Positions 7,973 to 17,340 of a stretch of 49,729 bases of DNA are shown piece by piece (positions within the stretch are counted from its first letter, which is position 1; each line of letters starts with the position of its first letter). Origin of the DNA: DIGJ01 sp036658435. GTDB lineage: Bacteria; Bacillota; Clostridia; Lachnospirales; Lachnospiraceae. Position numbers and translations under genes: made by a program. Under the pieces are notes generated by a model. It did no database searches, was not told the DNA's origin, and saw only the letters and a list, made by a program, of their open reading frames with translations. Location: NCBI GenBank assembly GCA_036658435.1, contig JAVXEO010000008.1, positions 1-49,729 on the forward strand. The letters are read 5' to 3'.

Positions 7973-9463
7973 TTATTTTTTTAAACACGCAAAAATTCTT
8001 TCTAACTGCTCTTTTGAATTTTTGGGTGTAAAGAAACTTACAAGAGGTACTAAGACCAATCCTGCCACCATAGCAATGGCTCCTGCATTAATTGGGGATG
8101 CAATGTAATGAAAAAACATATTAGAAACCGTAATTCCCACTCCTGCTGCAAAGCTCACCCATACCGCTGCCTTTGTTACCCCTTTCCAATATAATCCGTA
8201 AAGAAACGGTGCAAGAAAAGACCCTGCAAGAGCCCCCCAGGAAATTCCCATAAGCTGGGCAATAAAAGTTGGTGGATTAATTGCCAGAACAATGGAAATG
8301 GCAATGAAGAACACAAGAAGAATTCTCATCCAAAGCAATTGCTTTCTATCATTCATATTTTTTATAATGTTATCTTTTAAGAAATCCAATGTCAAGGTTG
8401 AGCTGGACGTAAGCACAAGGGAAGACAGCGTGGACATAGATGCCGATAATACAAGCACAATCACAATTCCTACCAAAAGATCCGGCAGAGAAGATAACAT
8501 AGAAGGAATTATGGCATCATATATTACACTTCCATCTCCATTGTGAATAGCCGGTGTGTCAAATAATCTTGCAAATCCTCCTAAGAAGTAGCATCCACCG
8601 GAAACTACAATGGCAAATACCGTTGAAATAATAGTTCCGGACTGTATAGACTTTTCATCTTTGATTGCATAGAACTTATGAACCATTTGAGGAAGACCCC
8701 AGGTGCCAAGGGATGTAAGAATCACCACTCCTAAAAGATTCCATGGATCCGGACCAAATAAAGAGGTAAACGTTCCCGTCTGTCCTAAAGTTGCAGGAAT
8801 GTCACTTTCTATTTTTGCCAGTTCCTGTACTGCGGAAAAGAATCCACCTTTTCCACTTAAAACAGCAGCTATCACGGCAATGATTCCACCAAGCATAATG
8901 AGTCCTTGTATAAAATCATTGATTGCCGTTGCCATATATCCTCCCATTAACACATACGCCCCGGTGAGAGTTGCCATGACTACCACGCAGACTGTGTAAG
9001 GAATATCAAAGGCCATACCAAAAAGTCTGGACAGTCCATTATACACCGATGCGGTATAGGGAATTAAAAAAATAAAAGAAATGGCAGAAGCCGTTATTCG
9101 AAGAGAAGGGCTGTCATACCTTTTTCCAAAAAAATCCGGCATAGTCGTAACGGATAAGTGTTTACTCATCACACAAGTTCTTTTTCCCAGTACCATCCAT
9201 GCCAAAAGAGAACCCAGAAATGCATTTCCGATTCCAATCCAGGTTGCTGACATTCCATATTTATAACCAAACTGTCCGGCATATCCCACAAAAACCACGG
9301 CTGAAAAATAGGACGTTCCATATGCAAAAGCAGTCAGCCATGGCCCCACATTACGGCCTCCCAGCACAAAATCATTTACATTTTTTGCGTGTTTTCTCGT
9401 ATACATACCAACAACAAACATGGTTCCAAAAAAGATAATTAATAAAATTATTTTTATTGTCAT
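7973..9463 (-). CDS. sodium:solute symporter (SSS family)
   Basis: A 496-residue integral membrane protein with about 13 hydrophobic segments throughout, typical of the SSS family (LeuT-like fold). Recognisable features are DFVLGGRNVGPWLTAFAYG near the N-terminus, GGYMATAINDFIQGLIM in the middle and the SASMSTLSSLVLTSSS region matching the Na+-site segment. Substrates of the family include proline, pantothenate and organic acids; the sequence alone does not settle which. It follows the aryl-acid/indolepyruvate cluster on the same strand, so uptake or export of an aromatic acid is a reasonable but unproven idea. The ATG follows AGGGGG. A hairpin at 9541-9574 separates it from the ACT gene. Confidence 0.9.
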   Translation of the reverse strand: MTIKIILLIIFFGTMFVVGMYTRKHAKNVNDFVLGGRNVGPWLTAFAYGTSYFSAVVFVGYAGQFGYKYGMSATWIGIGNAFLGSLLAWMVLGKRTCVMSKHLSVTTMPDFFGKRYDSPSLRITASAISFIFLIPYTASVYNGLSRLFGMAFDIPYTVCVVVMATLTGAYVLMGGYMATAINDFIQGLIMLGGIIAVIAAVLSGKGGFFSAVQELAKIESDIPATLGQTGTFTSLFGPDPWNLLGVVILTSLGTWGLPQMVHKFYAIKDEKSIQSGTIISTVFAIVVSGGCYFLGGFARLFDTPAIHNGDGSVIYDAIIPSMLSSLPDLLVGIVIVLVLSASMSTLSSLVLTSSSTLTLDFLKDNIIKNMNDRKQLLWMRILLVFFIAISIVLAINPPTFIAQLMGISWGALAGSFLAPFLYGLYWKGVTKAAVWVSFAAGVGITVSNMFFHYIASPINAGAIAMVAGLVLVPLVSFFTPKNSKEQLERIFACLKK

Positions 9464-9540
9464 TTTTCCCCCTATTTTACTTTATTTTTTACGTTAATTT
9501 TCTAAAGTTTAAATCGTTAAAGTATTAAAAATATAATTTT

Positions 9541-9574
9541 CCCTGCATATTTCTATTATTTTCCATATGCAGGG
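9541..9574 (-). terminator. hairpin after the ACT gene, probable terminator or attenuator
   Basis: CCCTGCATAT and its exact complement form a 10-bp stem with a 14-base loop, 31 bases after the ACT-gene stop. On the minus strand it is followed by an interrupted A/T stretch ending in five Ts rather than a clean T-run. It may therefore terminate only partially before the symporter. Confidence 0.55.
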
Positions 9575-9604
9575 TCTTACTTACCTTTATTGAGGAATGC
9601 GTTC

Positions 9605-10033
9605 TTACATTCCGGCAATATCCTTCATTGTAAAAATTTCGACTTCTTCATCTTCCAATAAATCCAGTGCTTTTTGTAAATCCGATGTTTTTATAACAAT
9701 GGAAGCATCATCTTTTCCGGTAGAAAGTGCATACATATATTCAATATTAATTCCTGCTTTGCAAATTACACTAAGTAATTCCTGTAACTGCCCCACTCTG
9801 TGGGATAACTTAATGGCAAGTACTTCGGTCAGCATCGCTGAGAACCCGTTTTTCTTTAGCCCTTCCTTTCCTTTTTCCGGATCAGACACAATCAAACGAA
9901 GTAATCCATACTCACTGGTGTCAGCAAGGCTTAAGGAAATAATATTAACTTCATTTTTCTTTAAAGTTTCCAAAACCTGCTCTAATCTTCCTTCTCTATT
10001 TTCAATAAAAACGGATAACTGTTTAATAAACAT
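9605..10033 (-). CDS. tandem ACT-domain amino-acid-binding protein
   Basis: A 142-residue protein made of two ACT domains (about 1-67 and 70-140): IKQLSVFIENREGRLEQVL begins the first and AIKLSHRVGQLQELLSVI the second. Such stand-alone proteins bind amino acids and are found beside phenylacetate-CoA ligase/indolepyruvate oxidoreductase clusters. It lies 12 bp downstream of paaK. A sensory or allosteric role for aromatic amino acids is inferred from context; no catalytic motif is present. Confidence 0.88.
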   Translation of the reverse strand: MFIKQLSVFIENREGRLEQVLETLKKNEVNIISLSLADTSEYGLLRLIVSDPEKGKEGLKKNGFSAMLTEVLAIKLSHRVGQLQELLSVICKAGINIEYMYALSTGKDDASIVIKTSDLQKALDLLEDEEVEIFTMKDIAGM

Positions 10034-10045
10034 AGACGGTTCCTC

Positions 10046-11344
10046 CTAATATAATTTTCTATTATCAATGACATGGACTGCCTTTCCCATGCTTCGCTCC
10101 AGCGTTTTAGGCTCTACTAATTTGATTTTGGCAGAAAGCCCTATTGCATTCTGAATCACATGCGCAATCTTCTTTGTTAATGTTTCCAATTCACGAATTT
10201 CATCGGAAAAGAAACGTTCTTCCACTTCAATCTGAATTTCCAAAGTATCTAAATTATTCATACGCCCAACCGTCATTAAATAATGAGGGGTTGTTCCTGC
10301 CATTTCTAAAAGAGCAGTCTCCACCTGAGATGGGAATACATTCACTCCCCGAATAATTAGCATATCATCCGAACGGCCTTTAAATCGACTAATTCTTGCC
10401 AGAGTTCTTCCGCAGTCACATTTTCCATAGTGAATGCTGGTTAAATCCTTTGTACGGTATCGAAGAAGGGGAAGGCCTTCTTTTGTCAGTGTGGTAAAAA
10501 CAAGTTCTCCCATTTCTCCTTCTTCTACCGGCTCCAAGGTCTCCGGAGAAATAATTTCAGGAAGAAAATGGTCTTCATTTACATGCAAACCAGTATGAAA
10601 TTCACAATCACATCCAACTCCCGGTCCCATCACCTCTGAAAGTCCATAAATATCAAATGCTTTGATATGTAGTTTCTCTTCAATCTGTTTACGCATATTC
10701 TCTGTCCAGGGTTCTGCACCGCAAACAGCAGCTCTTAATTTAATATTTGGAATATCTCCACTTTCTTCTAAGGTTTCTGCAATGTGAAGCAGATAAGAAG
10801 GGGTACAGGCAATTGCCGTTGTCTGAAAATCTTTCATCATAGCCACTAATTTTTTCGTGTTTCCCGTTGACATAGGAACCACCGTTGCCCCTAAATGTTC
10901 TGCTCCATAATGTGCACCCAGACCTCCCGTAAAAAGCCCATATCCATATGCAATTTGGATTTTATCGTTTTTTGTAATTCCAGCCTGTGAAAAAGCTCTT
11001 GCCACACATTCACTCCATATTTCAATGTCTCTTCTTGTATACCCTACTACCGTGGCTTTTCCTGTTGTTCCGCTAGAAGCATGAATTCTTACGATTTCCG
11101 ACTGGGGTACTGCAAATAATCCAAAAGGATAGGTATCTCTTAAATCATTTTTTGTGGTATAAGGCAGTTTTCCAAGATCTTCAATTCCACAGATATCCCC
11201 CGGTTCAATTCCTATTTTCTGCATTTTTTTACGATAGAATTCAACATTATGATATATGCGGTCTACCAGCTTTACAAGTCTTTTGCTTTGCAAATTTGTC
11301 ATCTCATCGCGGCTCATACACTCTTTGGTCTCATTCCAAATCAT
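10046..11344 (-). CDS. paaK: phenylacetate-CoA ligase (distal copy)
   Basis: An AMP-forming aryl-acid:CoA ligase of 432 residues. It carries the AMP-binding P-loop HASSGTTGKATVVGYT, the YGLSEVMGPGVG adenylation motif, the YRTKDLT motif and the C-terminal RGVNVFPSQVE hinge, all typical of PaaK. It would activate phenylacetate-, indoleacetate- or hydroxyphenylacetate-type acids. It lies 12 bp after iorB. With iorAB it connects aryl acid, aryl-CoA and arylpyruvate: run oxidatively it makes ATP from aromatic amino acids, run reductively it rebuilds aromatic amino acids from aryl acids. The direction is not shown by sequence. Confidence 0.95.
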   Translation of the reverse strand: MIWNETKECMSRDEMTNLQSKRLVKLVDRIYHNVEFYRKKMQKIGIEPGDICGIEDLGKLPYTTKNDLRDTYPFGLFAVPQSEIVRIHASSGTTGKATVVGYTRRDIEIWSECVARAFSQAGITKNDKIQIAYGYGLFTGGLGAHYGAEHLGATVVPMSTGNTKKLVAMMKDFQTTAIACTPSYLLHIAETLEESGDIPNIKLRAAVCGAEPWTENMRKQIEEKLHIKAFDIYGLSEVMGPGVGCDCEFHTGLHVNEDHFLPEIISPETLEPVEEGEMGELVFTTLTKEGLPLLRYRTKDLTSIHYGKCDCGRTLARISRFKGRSDDMLIIRGVNVFPSQVETALLEMAGTTPHYLMTVGRMNNLDTLEIQIEVEERFFSDEIRELETLTKKIAHVIQNAIGLSAKIKLVEPKTLERSMGKAVHVIDNRKLY

Positions 11345-11356
11345 TTTTTTCTCCTT

Positions 11357-11935
11357 TTATGCTGCCCCTTCAAACCCGAGTAAAAAGGCTTTTTTATTTA
11401 TTTCCACTGTTTTTTCAGGCACCGTTTCCTCAATAACCTGCATCCAGCTTTCTTTTGAAAAATCCATATGCTTTGCTGCCATGCCTAGAACAATTACATT
11501 AAAAACTTTGGTATTTCCCAGTTTTTTTGCTTCTTCCATTGCATTAATTGCATAAGTCTCATATTGGTTTTTTAAGGTTTCCATAATGTTTTCTCTATAG
11601 GTCTGTGCTCCGGTAACTACGGTTATTGGGTCAATCCTCTGGTCATTTATAATCAGAACGCCTTCTTTTTTCAGAAAATGTTGGTAACGCATTGCTTCCA
11701 AACGTTCAAATGCAATCAGAACATCGGCCTGTCCTTCTTCTACTATTGGTTCTGCTACCGCATCTCCATATCGTACAAAAGTTACAACGCTTCCACCCCT
11801 CTGAGCCATTCCATGCACCTCAGACAATTTTACATCATATCCCGCCTTTACAATAATTCCTCCTAAAATACGGCTGGTAAGCAGGGTTCCCTGTCCCCCC
11901 ACACCCACAATCATAATATTCTTTGTTTTCATCAC
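11357..11935 (-). CDS. iorB: indolepyruvate ferredoxin oxidoreductase, beta subunit
   Basis: A 192-residue subunit with the gamma-type 2-oxoacid oxidoreductase fold: IMIVGVGGQGTLLTSRILGGI at the N-terminus and EVHGMAQRGGSVVTFVRYG, both typical of IorB. With IorA it oxidatively decarboxylates arylpyruvates to aryl-CoA using ferredoxin. Its start overlaps the iorA stop by one base (TGATG-type junction), which ensures coupled, stoichiometric translation. Confidence 0.96.
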   Translation of the reverse strand: MMKTKNIMIVGVGGQGTLLTSRILGGIIVKAGYDVKLSEVHGMAQRGGSVVTFVRYGDAVAEPIVEEGQADVLIAFERLEAMRYQHFLKKEGVLIINDQRIDPITVVTGAQTYRENIMETLKNQYETYAINAMEEAKKLGNTKVFNVIVLGMAAKHMDFSKESWMQVIEETVPEKTVEINKKAFLLGFEGAA

Positions 11936-13674
11936 TATTTACCTACCCTTTCTATGGCTTGGAACTTACATAATTGCATACACAGACCGCATCCATTACA
12001 CATGGTTTCATCAATGGAAATGGTACCGTCTTCCTTTTTAGTAAGTCCCGGACATCCGGGTTTCAAACACAGTCCACATTTTTTACAATTTTCTGTAATG
12101 GGTTTGCAGCGATATGGAAATACATTTCCCTTTAGTAGTACACAGGGCGCCTTTGTAATAATAACAGAAACCGCTTCTCTTTGTGTCTCTTCTTTTATAA
12201 TTTTTTCTAATGTTTCTGTAGCAAAGGCATCCACTTCTATAACGTGTTCAATTCCCATAGCCTGACAAAGTTTATATATATTAATAGCCGGAACCGTTTT
12301 TCCATTTAATGTTTTTCCCGTTGCCGCATTATCCTGATGTCCTGTCATACCCGTCGTTGAATTGTCTAAAATCATAACCGTTCCCGTTCCTTGATTGTAT
12401 ACCATATTCATAAGTGAATTTATGCCGGTATGCATAAACGTAGAATCTCCAATCACGGCCACCCAGTTTTTAATATAATCTTTTCCTTTTGCCATTTCCA
12501 TTCCATGGAGAGAAGAAATACTGGCTCCCATACAAATGGTAGTATCTATAACATTAAGTGGTGAAAGTGCTCCTAAGGTATAGCAGCCAATGTCTCCTGC
12601 TGCATGAATTTTTAATTTATGTAGTACAGAAAATACACTTCTGTGAGGACAGCCCGGACATAAAATAGGAGGCCGTGCCGCTACCGGTTCCACTGCTGCT
12701 ATCTCCATTTTTTCCTTCAAAACGGCTCTTCTAAGAAGATTTGCACTATATTCTCCCTGGAGTGTAAAAATTTCTTTTCCTATTACCGAAATTCCCCATG
12801 ATTTAATCTGTTCTTCCATCACCGGTTCTAGTTCTTCAAATACATACAGCTTATCTACTTTGGAAGCAAATTCCTGAATCATTTTCTTAGGCAGTGGATG
12901 TACCATTCCAAGTTTTAATATGGAAGCACTCGGACATACCTCCTTTACATACTGGTAAGGAATTCCACTTGTAATAAATCCAATCGAGGTATCTCCATAT
13001 TCTATCTTATTTATTGGAAAATTGCAGCCATCTACAGCTAAATCTTTCATTCTTTTTTCTACAATGGGATGACGTCCTTTTGCATTTCCCGGCATCATAA
13101 CATATTTTCCGGGATTTCTTTCATAAATAGTGTCTTCCCTCTCCACCCGTTCTTCTAAAACAACCGGTCCCTGGGAATGAGAAAGACGCGTTGTGGTTCT
13201 CAAAATAACCGGTGTATCATATTTTTCACTGAGTTCAAAAGCAAATTTTGTAAAATCCTTGGCTTCCTGGCTATCGGAAGGTTCTAAAACAGGAACCTGG
13301 GCTGCTCTTGCAACGCACCGTGTATCCTGCTCATTCTGGGAACTGTAAAGACCCGGGTCATCCGCTGCTACTAAAACAAGACCTCCATTTACTCCTATAT
13401 AAGAAACCGTATACAGTGGATCGCTTGCCACATTGACTCCCACATGTTTCATGGAAGCCATAGCACGTACTCCACTAATGGACGCTCCAATTGCTACCTC
13501 CATTGCCACTTTTTCGTTGGGAGACCATTCCGCATAAACCTGCTCATATTCAACGATACTTTCACTAATTTCTGTACTTGGTGTTCCCGGATATGCTGCA
13601 GATACTTTAACTCCTGCCTCATAGGCACCTCTTGCAATGGCTGCATTTCCTAACATAATCTTTTTTTCTGACAC
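11935..13674 (-). CDS. iorA: indolepyruvate ferredoxin oxidoreductase, alpha subunit
   Basis: A 579-residue TPP enzyme. The N-terminal pyrimidine-binding region begins GNAAIARGAYEAGVKVSAAYPGTPSTEI. The TPP/Mg2+ region has GDIGCYTLGALSPL and GDSTFMHTGINSLMNM. Two C-terminal [4Fe-4S] motifs follow: NCKKCGLCLKPGCPG (CX2CX2CX4CP) and MCNGCGLCMQLCKF (CX2CX2CX3C). It catalyses arylpyruvate + CoA + oxidised ferredoxin to aryl-acetyl-CoA + CO2, or the reverse. It lies between the two paaK genes, 4 bp after the proximal one. Length and motifs are normal. Confidence 0.97.
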   Translation of the reverse strand: MSEKKIMLGNAAIARGAYEAGVKVSAAYPGTPSTEISESIVEYEQVYAEWSPNEKVAMEVAIGASISGVRAMASMKHVGVNVASDPLYTVSYIGVNGGLVLVAADDPGLYSSQNEQDTRCVARAAQVPVLEPSDSQEAKDFTKFAFELSEKYDTPVILRTTTRLSHSQGPVVLEERVEREDTIYERNPGKYVMMPGNAKGRHPIVEKRMKDLAVDGCNFPINKIEYGDTSIGFITSGIPYQYVKEVCPSASILKLGMVHPLPKKMIQEFASKVDKLYVFEELEPVMEEQIKSWGISVIGKEIFTLQGEYSANLLRRAVLKEKMEIAAVEPVAARPPILCPGCPHRSVFSVLHKLKIHAAGDIGCYTLGALSPLNVIDTTICMGASISSLHGMEMAKGKDYIKNWVAVIGDSTFMHTGINSLMNMVYNQGTGTVMILDNSTTGMTGHQDNAATGKTLNGKTVPAINIYKLCQAMGIEHVIEVDAFATETLEKIIKEETQREAVSVIITKAPCVLLKGNVFPYRCKPITENCKKCGLCLKPGCPGLTKKEDGTISIDETMCNGCGLCMQLCKFQAIERVGK

Positions 13675-13678
13675 GTTT

Positions 13679-14980
13679 CTACACTCCTTCTCTTAAGTCC
13701 CTCACACGTTTTGCTTTTCCTTCAAAACGTTGTAATGTATTTGGTGATTCTAGTTGAATCTTGGCTTCTAAGCCTAAAATAGTCCGTAATTTATTTTTTA
13801 TTTTCTTTTCAATGGCTTCTAATTCTTTGTAAGAATCGGTTGCCATCAAAAGTTCTACCCGAATCGTCAGGCTATCTGCATGATTGCTCCTATTTACTAT
13901 GATTTCATAATGTGGTCCAATTTCCTCCGTTGCCAAAATTACTTCTTCAATTTGACTTGGAAATACATTGACTCCCCTGATTTTTAGCATATCATCCGTA
14001 CGTCCATATAAGTTCTCCATACGGCAGGTTGTTCTTCCACATTTACAGGTTTCATATACTAAACGTGTAATATCTTTGGTACGATAGCGGATAAGTGGGA
14101 TTCCTTCTTTTTTAATGCAGGTAATTACAAGCTCCCCTTTTTCTCCCGGTGGCAGTACTTCCCCACTTTTCGGATCAATAATCTCCGGAAGGAAAAAATC
14201 TTCATTCACATGCATGCCGCACATGTATTCACATTCTCCTGAAACACCCGGTCCCATCAGTTCACTCATTCCATAGTTGGAAGTAACCAGCATGTCCTCC
14301 CCCCATAGTTTATGCATTTCAGACCGCATGGCTTCGGTTAAAAGTTCGCTGCCCACTAATCCAATTTTTACCGATAAATCCTTTTTGGGATCGATTCCCA
14401 TCCCCAGTGCAACTTCTGCCAGTCTAAGTGCATAAGAAGGGGTCGCTACCAAAAGTGTTGTTTCAAAATCTTTCATAAACATGATTTGTTTTTCTGTATT
14501 TCCCGTGGAGGAGGGTACAATGGTTGCTCCCATATTTTCAAGTCCATAGTGAAGTCCCAGTGCTCCGGTAAACATGCCATATCCAAAGCAAATCTGTGCT
14601 ACATCCTTTGAAGTTGCTCCACCCATAGCTGCGATTCGTGATACGCACTCCGTCCAAACCTGAATATCCCTTTGTGTATATCCCACTACCGTTGGTTTAC
14701 CGGTGGTACCACTGGAAGCATGGATCCGCACCAATTCCTCTTTTGGAACCGCAAACAATCCAAATGGATAATTTTCCCTCATATCTTGTTTTGTAACAAA
14801 GGGAAGGTTATGTATATCGCTTAAGGTCTTTATATCTTCCGGCTTTATTCCGATTTTTTTCATTTTTTCCTGATATGCCGGTACTTTATTATAAACACGC
14901 GTTACCGTTTCTTGTAATCGGATCAGCTGTAATGCCTCCATATCTTTTCTTGACATCGTTTCTTCTTTTGCCCAAATCAT
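13679..14980 (-). CDS. paaK: phenylacetate-CoA ligase (proximal copy)
   Basis: A second AMP-forming aryl-acid:CoA ligase with HASSGTTGKPTVVGYT, NYGMSELMGPGVSGE, YRTKDIT and IRGVNVFPSQIE. It resembles the distal copy clearly but not closely, so this is an old duplication likely with a different substrate preference. The frame stays open upstream to a TTG at 15046, but alignment with the other copy places the start at the ATG of MIWAKEETMSR (14980). ATG 14992 and GTG 14998 (GGAAAGG 11 bases upstream) are alternatives; the ribosome-binding signal is weak for all. The skipped part contains a small palindrome at 14995-15010. It is the first gene of the aryl cluster. Confidence 0.92.
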   Translation of the reverse strand: MIWAKEETMSRKDMEALQLIRLQETVTRVYNKVPAYQEKMKKIGIKPEDIKTLSDIHNLPFVTKQDMRENYPFGLFAVPKEELVRIHASSGTTGKPTVVGYTQRDIQVWTECVSRIAAMGGATSKDVAQICFGYGMFTGALGLHYGLENMGATIVPSSTGNTEKQIMFMKDFETTLLVATPSYALRLAEVALGMGIDPKKDLSVKIGLVGSELLTEAMRSEMHKLWGEDMLVTSNYGMSELMGPGVSGECEYMCGMHVNEDFFLPEIIDPKSGEVLPPGEKGELVITCIKKEGIPLIRYRTKDITRLVYETCKCGRTTCRMENLYGRTDDMLKIRGVNVFPSQIEEVILATEEIGPHYEIIVNRSNHADSLTIRVELLMATDSYKELEAIEKKIKNKLRTILGLEAKIQLESPNTLQRFEGKAKRVRDLREGV

Positions 14981-15067
14981 TCTCATACCCATCTGCACGT
15001 TGCGACGTGCCTTTCCATTTTTTATTGAATACGCATTTTTATTCAATGATTTTTCCTATGCTTTTTA

Positions 15068-15097
15068 ATTGTACCACATTTATGCGTTGATGTGCCA
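15068..15097 (-). promoter_or_regulatory. probable promoter of the paaK-iorAB cluster, overlapped by an inverted repeat
   Basis: On the minus strand an extended -10 (TGGTACAAT, core 15068-15073) is preceded by TGGCAC at 18 bases. An inverted repeat CACAT-N10-ATGTG (15075-15094) fills the spacer and touches the -35, a typical place for a repressor site. The regulator is unknown. Confidence 0.55.
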
Positions 15098-15204
15098 CAG
15101 TATTTTGTTATTTTTTTTATTTCTTTTTTTTTTTTGCATTTTTCACTGAAATTTACCGGGTTTTTACTTTGTTTTTTTGAAAATATAACCTTATTAGAAG
15201 AAAT

Positions 15205-15233
15205 TTGACATCGTTCTCATTTCTTCTTATAAT
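15205..15233 (+). promoter_or_regulatory. perfect consensus promoter of the ABC-F gene
   Basis: TTGACA (15205-15210), a 17-base spacer and TATAAT (15228-15233). The predicted start near 15240 gives a leader of about 40 bases to the ATG at 15280. The leader is too short for the long attenuators known upstream of some antibiotic-induced ABC-F genes. Confidence 0.92.
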
Positions 15234-15279
15234 GTTTACGTAACAATTTTTTAATGATTCTGTTTGAAGTGAGGTACTT

Positions 15280-17196
15280 ATGATATTATCCTGTAAAAAT
15301 ATTGGAAAAAGTTTTGGAACGGATACCATTCTTTCCCGTATTTCTTTTCACATAAATGAACATGAAAAAATGGCTATTGTTGGAAGCAATGGTGCCGGAA
15401 AATCTACTCTTCTTAAAATAATTATGAAGGAAATGACTGCCGATGAAGGTGAAGTTATTTTTGCAAAGGATACCACCATTGGTTATTTAGCTCAACATCA
15501 GGAGCTATCAAGCGATCGTAGCCTTTATGATGAAATGTTGGAAGTGAAAAAAGATGTTATTGAATTGGAACATAAAATAAGAAAGCTGGAAGCCGATATG
15601 AAGCACGCTTCCGGTGAAGAATTGGAGCAGATGCTCTCCGCCTATACCCGCTATAATCACGCCTTTGATTTATCCAATGGTTACGCTTATCAAAGCGAGA
15701 TTGTGGGTGTTTTAAAGGGCCTTGGTTTTAGCGAGGAAGATTTTTCCAGAGCAACCCATACTCTGTCCGGCGGACAAAAGACTCGCATTGCTTTAGGTAA
15801 GTTACTCTTATCTACCCCCGATTTAATTCTTCTGGATGAACCAACGAATCATTTGGATATGGAATCGATACGTTGGTTGGAAACCTATTTGATTAACTAT
15901 AAAGGGGCCGTTATTATCGTTGCACATGACCGTTATTTCTTAGACCGTGTGGTTACACGGGTAGTTGAGCTAGAGCAAGGAAAATGTCAGGTTTATACCG
16001 GTAATTATAGTACTTTTGCCGAAAAGAAATCCCTGCTTCGAGAGGCTCAGGTAAAACAATATTATAACCAGCAAAAAGAAATAAAACACCAGGAAGAAGT
16101 AATTACGAAATTACGCTCCTTTAACCGTGAAAAGTCCATTAAGCGTGCAGAAAGCCGTGAAAAACTTTTAGATAAAATTGAAATAATGGACAAACCCCTT
16201 CTTAGCGAGGCTGAAATGCACTTTCATTTAGAGCCTTCCATACTTAGTGGAAATGACGTTTTGACGGTAGAAAGTCTAAGTAAATCCTTTGGTGAAACTT
16301 CCTTGTTTTCTAATATTAGTTTTGACATAAAGAGAGAAGAAAAGGTTGCCATTATTGGTAATAACGGTACCGGAAAAACCACTATTTTAAAGATACTCAA
16401 CCACTTACTTCCAGCTGACAGTGGAACGTTTCGTTTGGGTTCAAAAGTCAAGATTGGTTATTACGATCAGGAACATCAGGTTTTAACCATGGAAAAGACT
16501 CTTTTTGAAGAGCTTTCCGATACCTATCCTAATATGGATAATACCCAAATTCGCAATGTTCTGGCTGCCTTTCTTTTTACCGGTGACGATGTTTTTAAAC
16601 GGATTAAAGATTTAAGCGGTGGCGAGCGCGGCCGTGTTTCCCTTGCAAAACTTATGCTTTCCGAAGCAAATCTATTGATTTTAGATGAGCCTACAAATCA
16701 TCTTGATATTGCTTCAAAGGAAATTTTAGAAAATGCAATCAATCATTATACGGGAACCGTATTGTATGTTTCTCATGACCGCTATTTTATCAATAAAACA
16801 GCAACCCGGATTTTAGATTTAACGAATGGAAAACTTTTAAACTATATTGGAAATTATGATTATTATCTAGAGAAAAAGGAAGACATTGAAAAAGCTCATT
16901 TAGCCATGGAAAGCACCGATTTTACTACCTCAGAGGAAGGATTTACAGAAGGAAAAACGGATTGGAAGCAACAGAAAGAAGAAAAAGCAAAGCAACGCAA
17001 ATTAGAAAATGAAATTAAAAAATGCGAAGATGAAATTCATTCTCTTGAACTTCGAAATGAAGAAATTGACCTTCTTTTGACCCAGGAAAACATCTATAGC
17101 AATGTTGCAACGCTGCTGGAATTAAATAAAGAGAAGCAGGAAATTGAGAATCAGCTGGAACTTTTAATGAACGCTTGGGAAAACTTGCTAAATTAA
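15280..17196 (+). CDS. ABC-F family ATPase (YdiF/Uup-like)
   Basis: A soluble 638-residue protein with two ABC cassettes and no membrane segments. The first has Walker A GSNGAGKST, signature LSGGQKTRIALGK and Walker B LILLDEPTNHLD; the second GNNGTGKTT, LSGGERGRVSLAK and LLILDEPTNHLD. Both keep the H-loop (AHDRYFL, SHDRYFI). A basic linker (about 235-305, with SFNREKSIKRAESREK) joins the cassettes, and a C-terminal coiled coil (about 555-635) follows. ABC-F proteins act at the ribosomal E site, as translation factors or by displacing antibiotics; the C-terminal extension fits the YdiF/Uup type. It is monocistronic, with its own promoter, GAGGT Shine-Dalgarno and terminator. Confidence 0.93.
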   Translation: MILSCKNIGKSFGTDTILSRISFHINEHEKMAIVGSNGAGKSTLLKIIMKEMTADEGEVIFAKDTTIGYLAQHQELSSDRSLYDEMLEVKKDVIELEHKIRKLEADMKHASGEELEQMLSAYTRYNHAFDLSNGYAYQSEIVGVLKGLGFSEEDFSRATHTLSGGQKTRIALGKLLLSTPDLILLDEPTNHLDMESIRWLETYLINYKGAVIIVAHDRYFLDRVVTRVVELEQGKCQVYTGNYSTFAEKKSLLREAQVKQYYNQQKEIKHQEEVITKLRSFNREKSIKRAESREKLLDKIEIMDKPLLSEAEMHFHLEPSILSGNDVLTVESLSKSFGETSLFSNISFDIKREEKVAIIGNNGTGKTTILKILNHLLPADSGTFRLGSKVKIGYYDQEHQVLTMEKTLFEELSDTYPNMDNTQIRNVLAAFLFTGDDVFKRIKDLSGGERGRVSLAKLMLSEANLLILDEPTNHLDIASKEILENAINHYTGTVLYVSHDRYFINKTATRILDLTNGKLLNYIGNYDYYLEKKEDIEKAHLAMESTDFTTSEEGFTEGKTDWKQQKEEKAKQRKLENEIKKCEDEIHSLELRNEEIDLLLTQENIYSNVATLLELNKEKQEIENQLELLMNAWENLLN

Positions 17197-17236
17197 AAAA
17201 CGTAACTTTTTTGTGCCTAAAAAATAAATTACTTTC

Positions 17237-17302
17237 ATAAAGGGTTCTTTCTTGGGAAATTATTTTATCTAATTTCTTCCAGGAAAGAACCCTTTATTTT
17301 TA
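17237..17302 (+). terminator. intrinsic terminator of the ABC-F gene, possibly bidirectional
   Basis: A perfect 14-bp stem (17237-17250 with 17284-17297), with part of the loop also able to pair, followed by TTTTTA on the plus strand. On the minus strand a looser T-rich stretch follows, so it may also end the serA transcript 44 bases beyond that stop. Confidence 0.85.
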
Positions 17303-17340
17303 CTTCTGAATAAAATGAACCTGCTTATTTCAGGAACTTT

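Noticed and set aside
15083..15098. Sigma-54-like TGGCAC followed by GC upstream of paaK
   Set aside because: The GG to GC distance is one base short of the fixed sigma-54 spacing, and a better extended -10 sigma-A promoter uses the same region.
15110..15136. T-rich run before the ABC-F promoter as a terminator
   Set aside because: No stem precedes it on either strand; it is probably simple A/T-rich upstream sequence.
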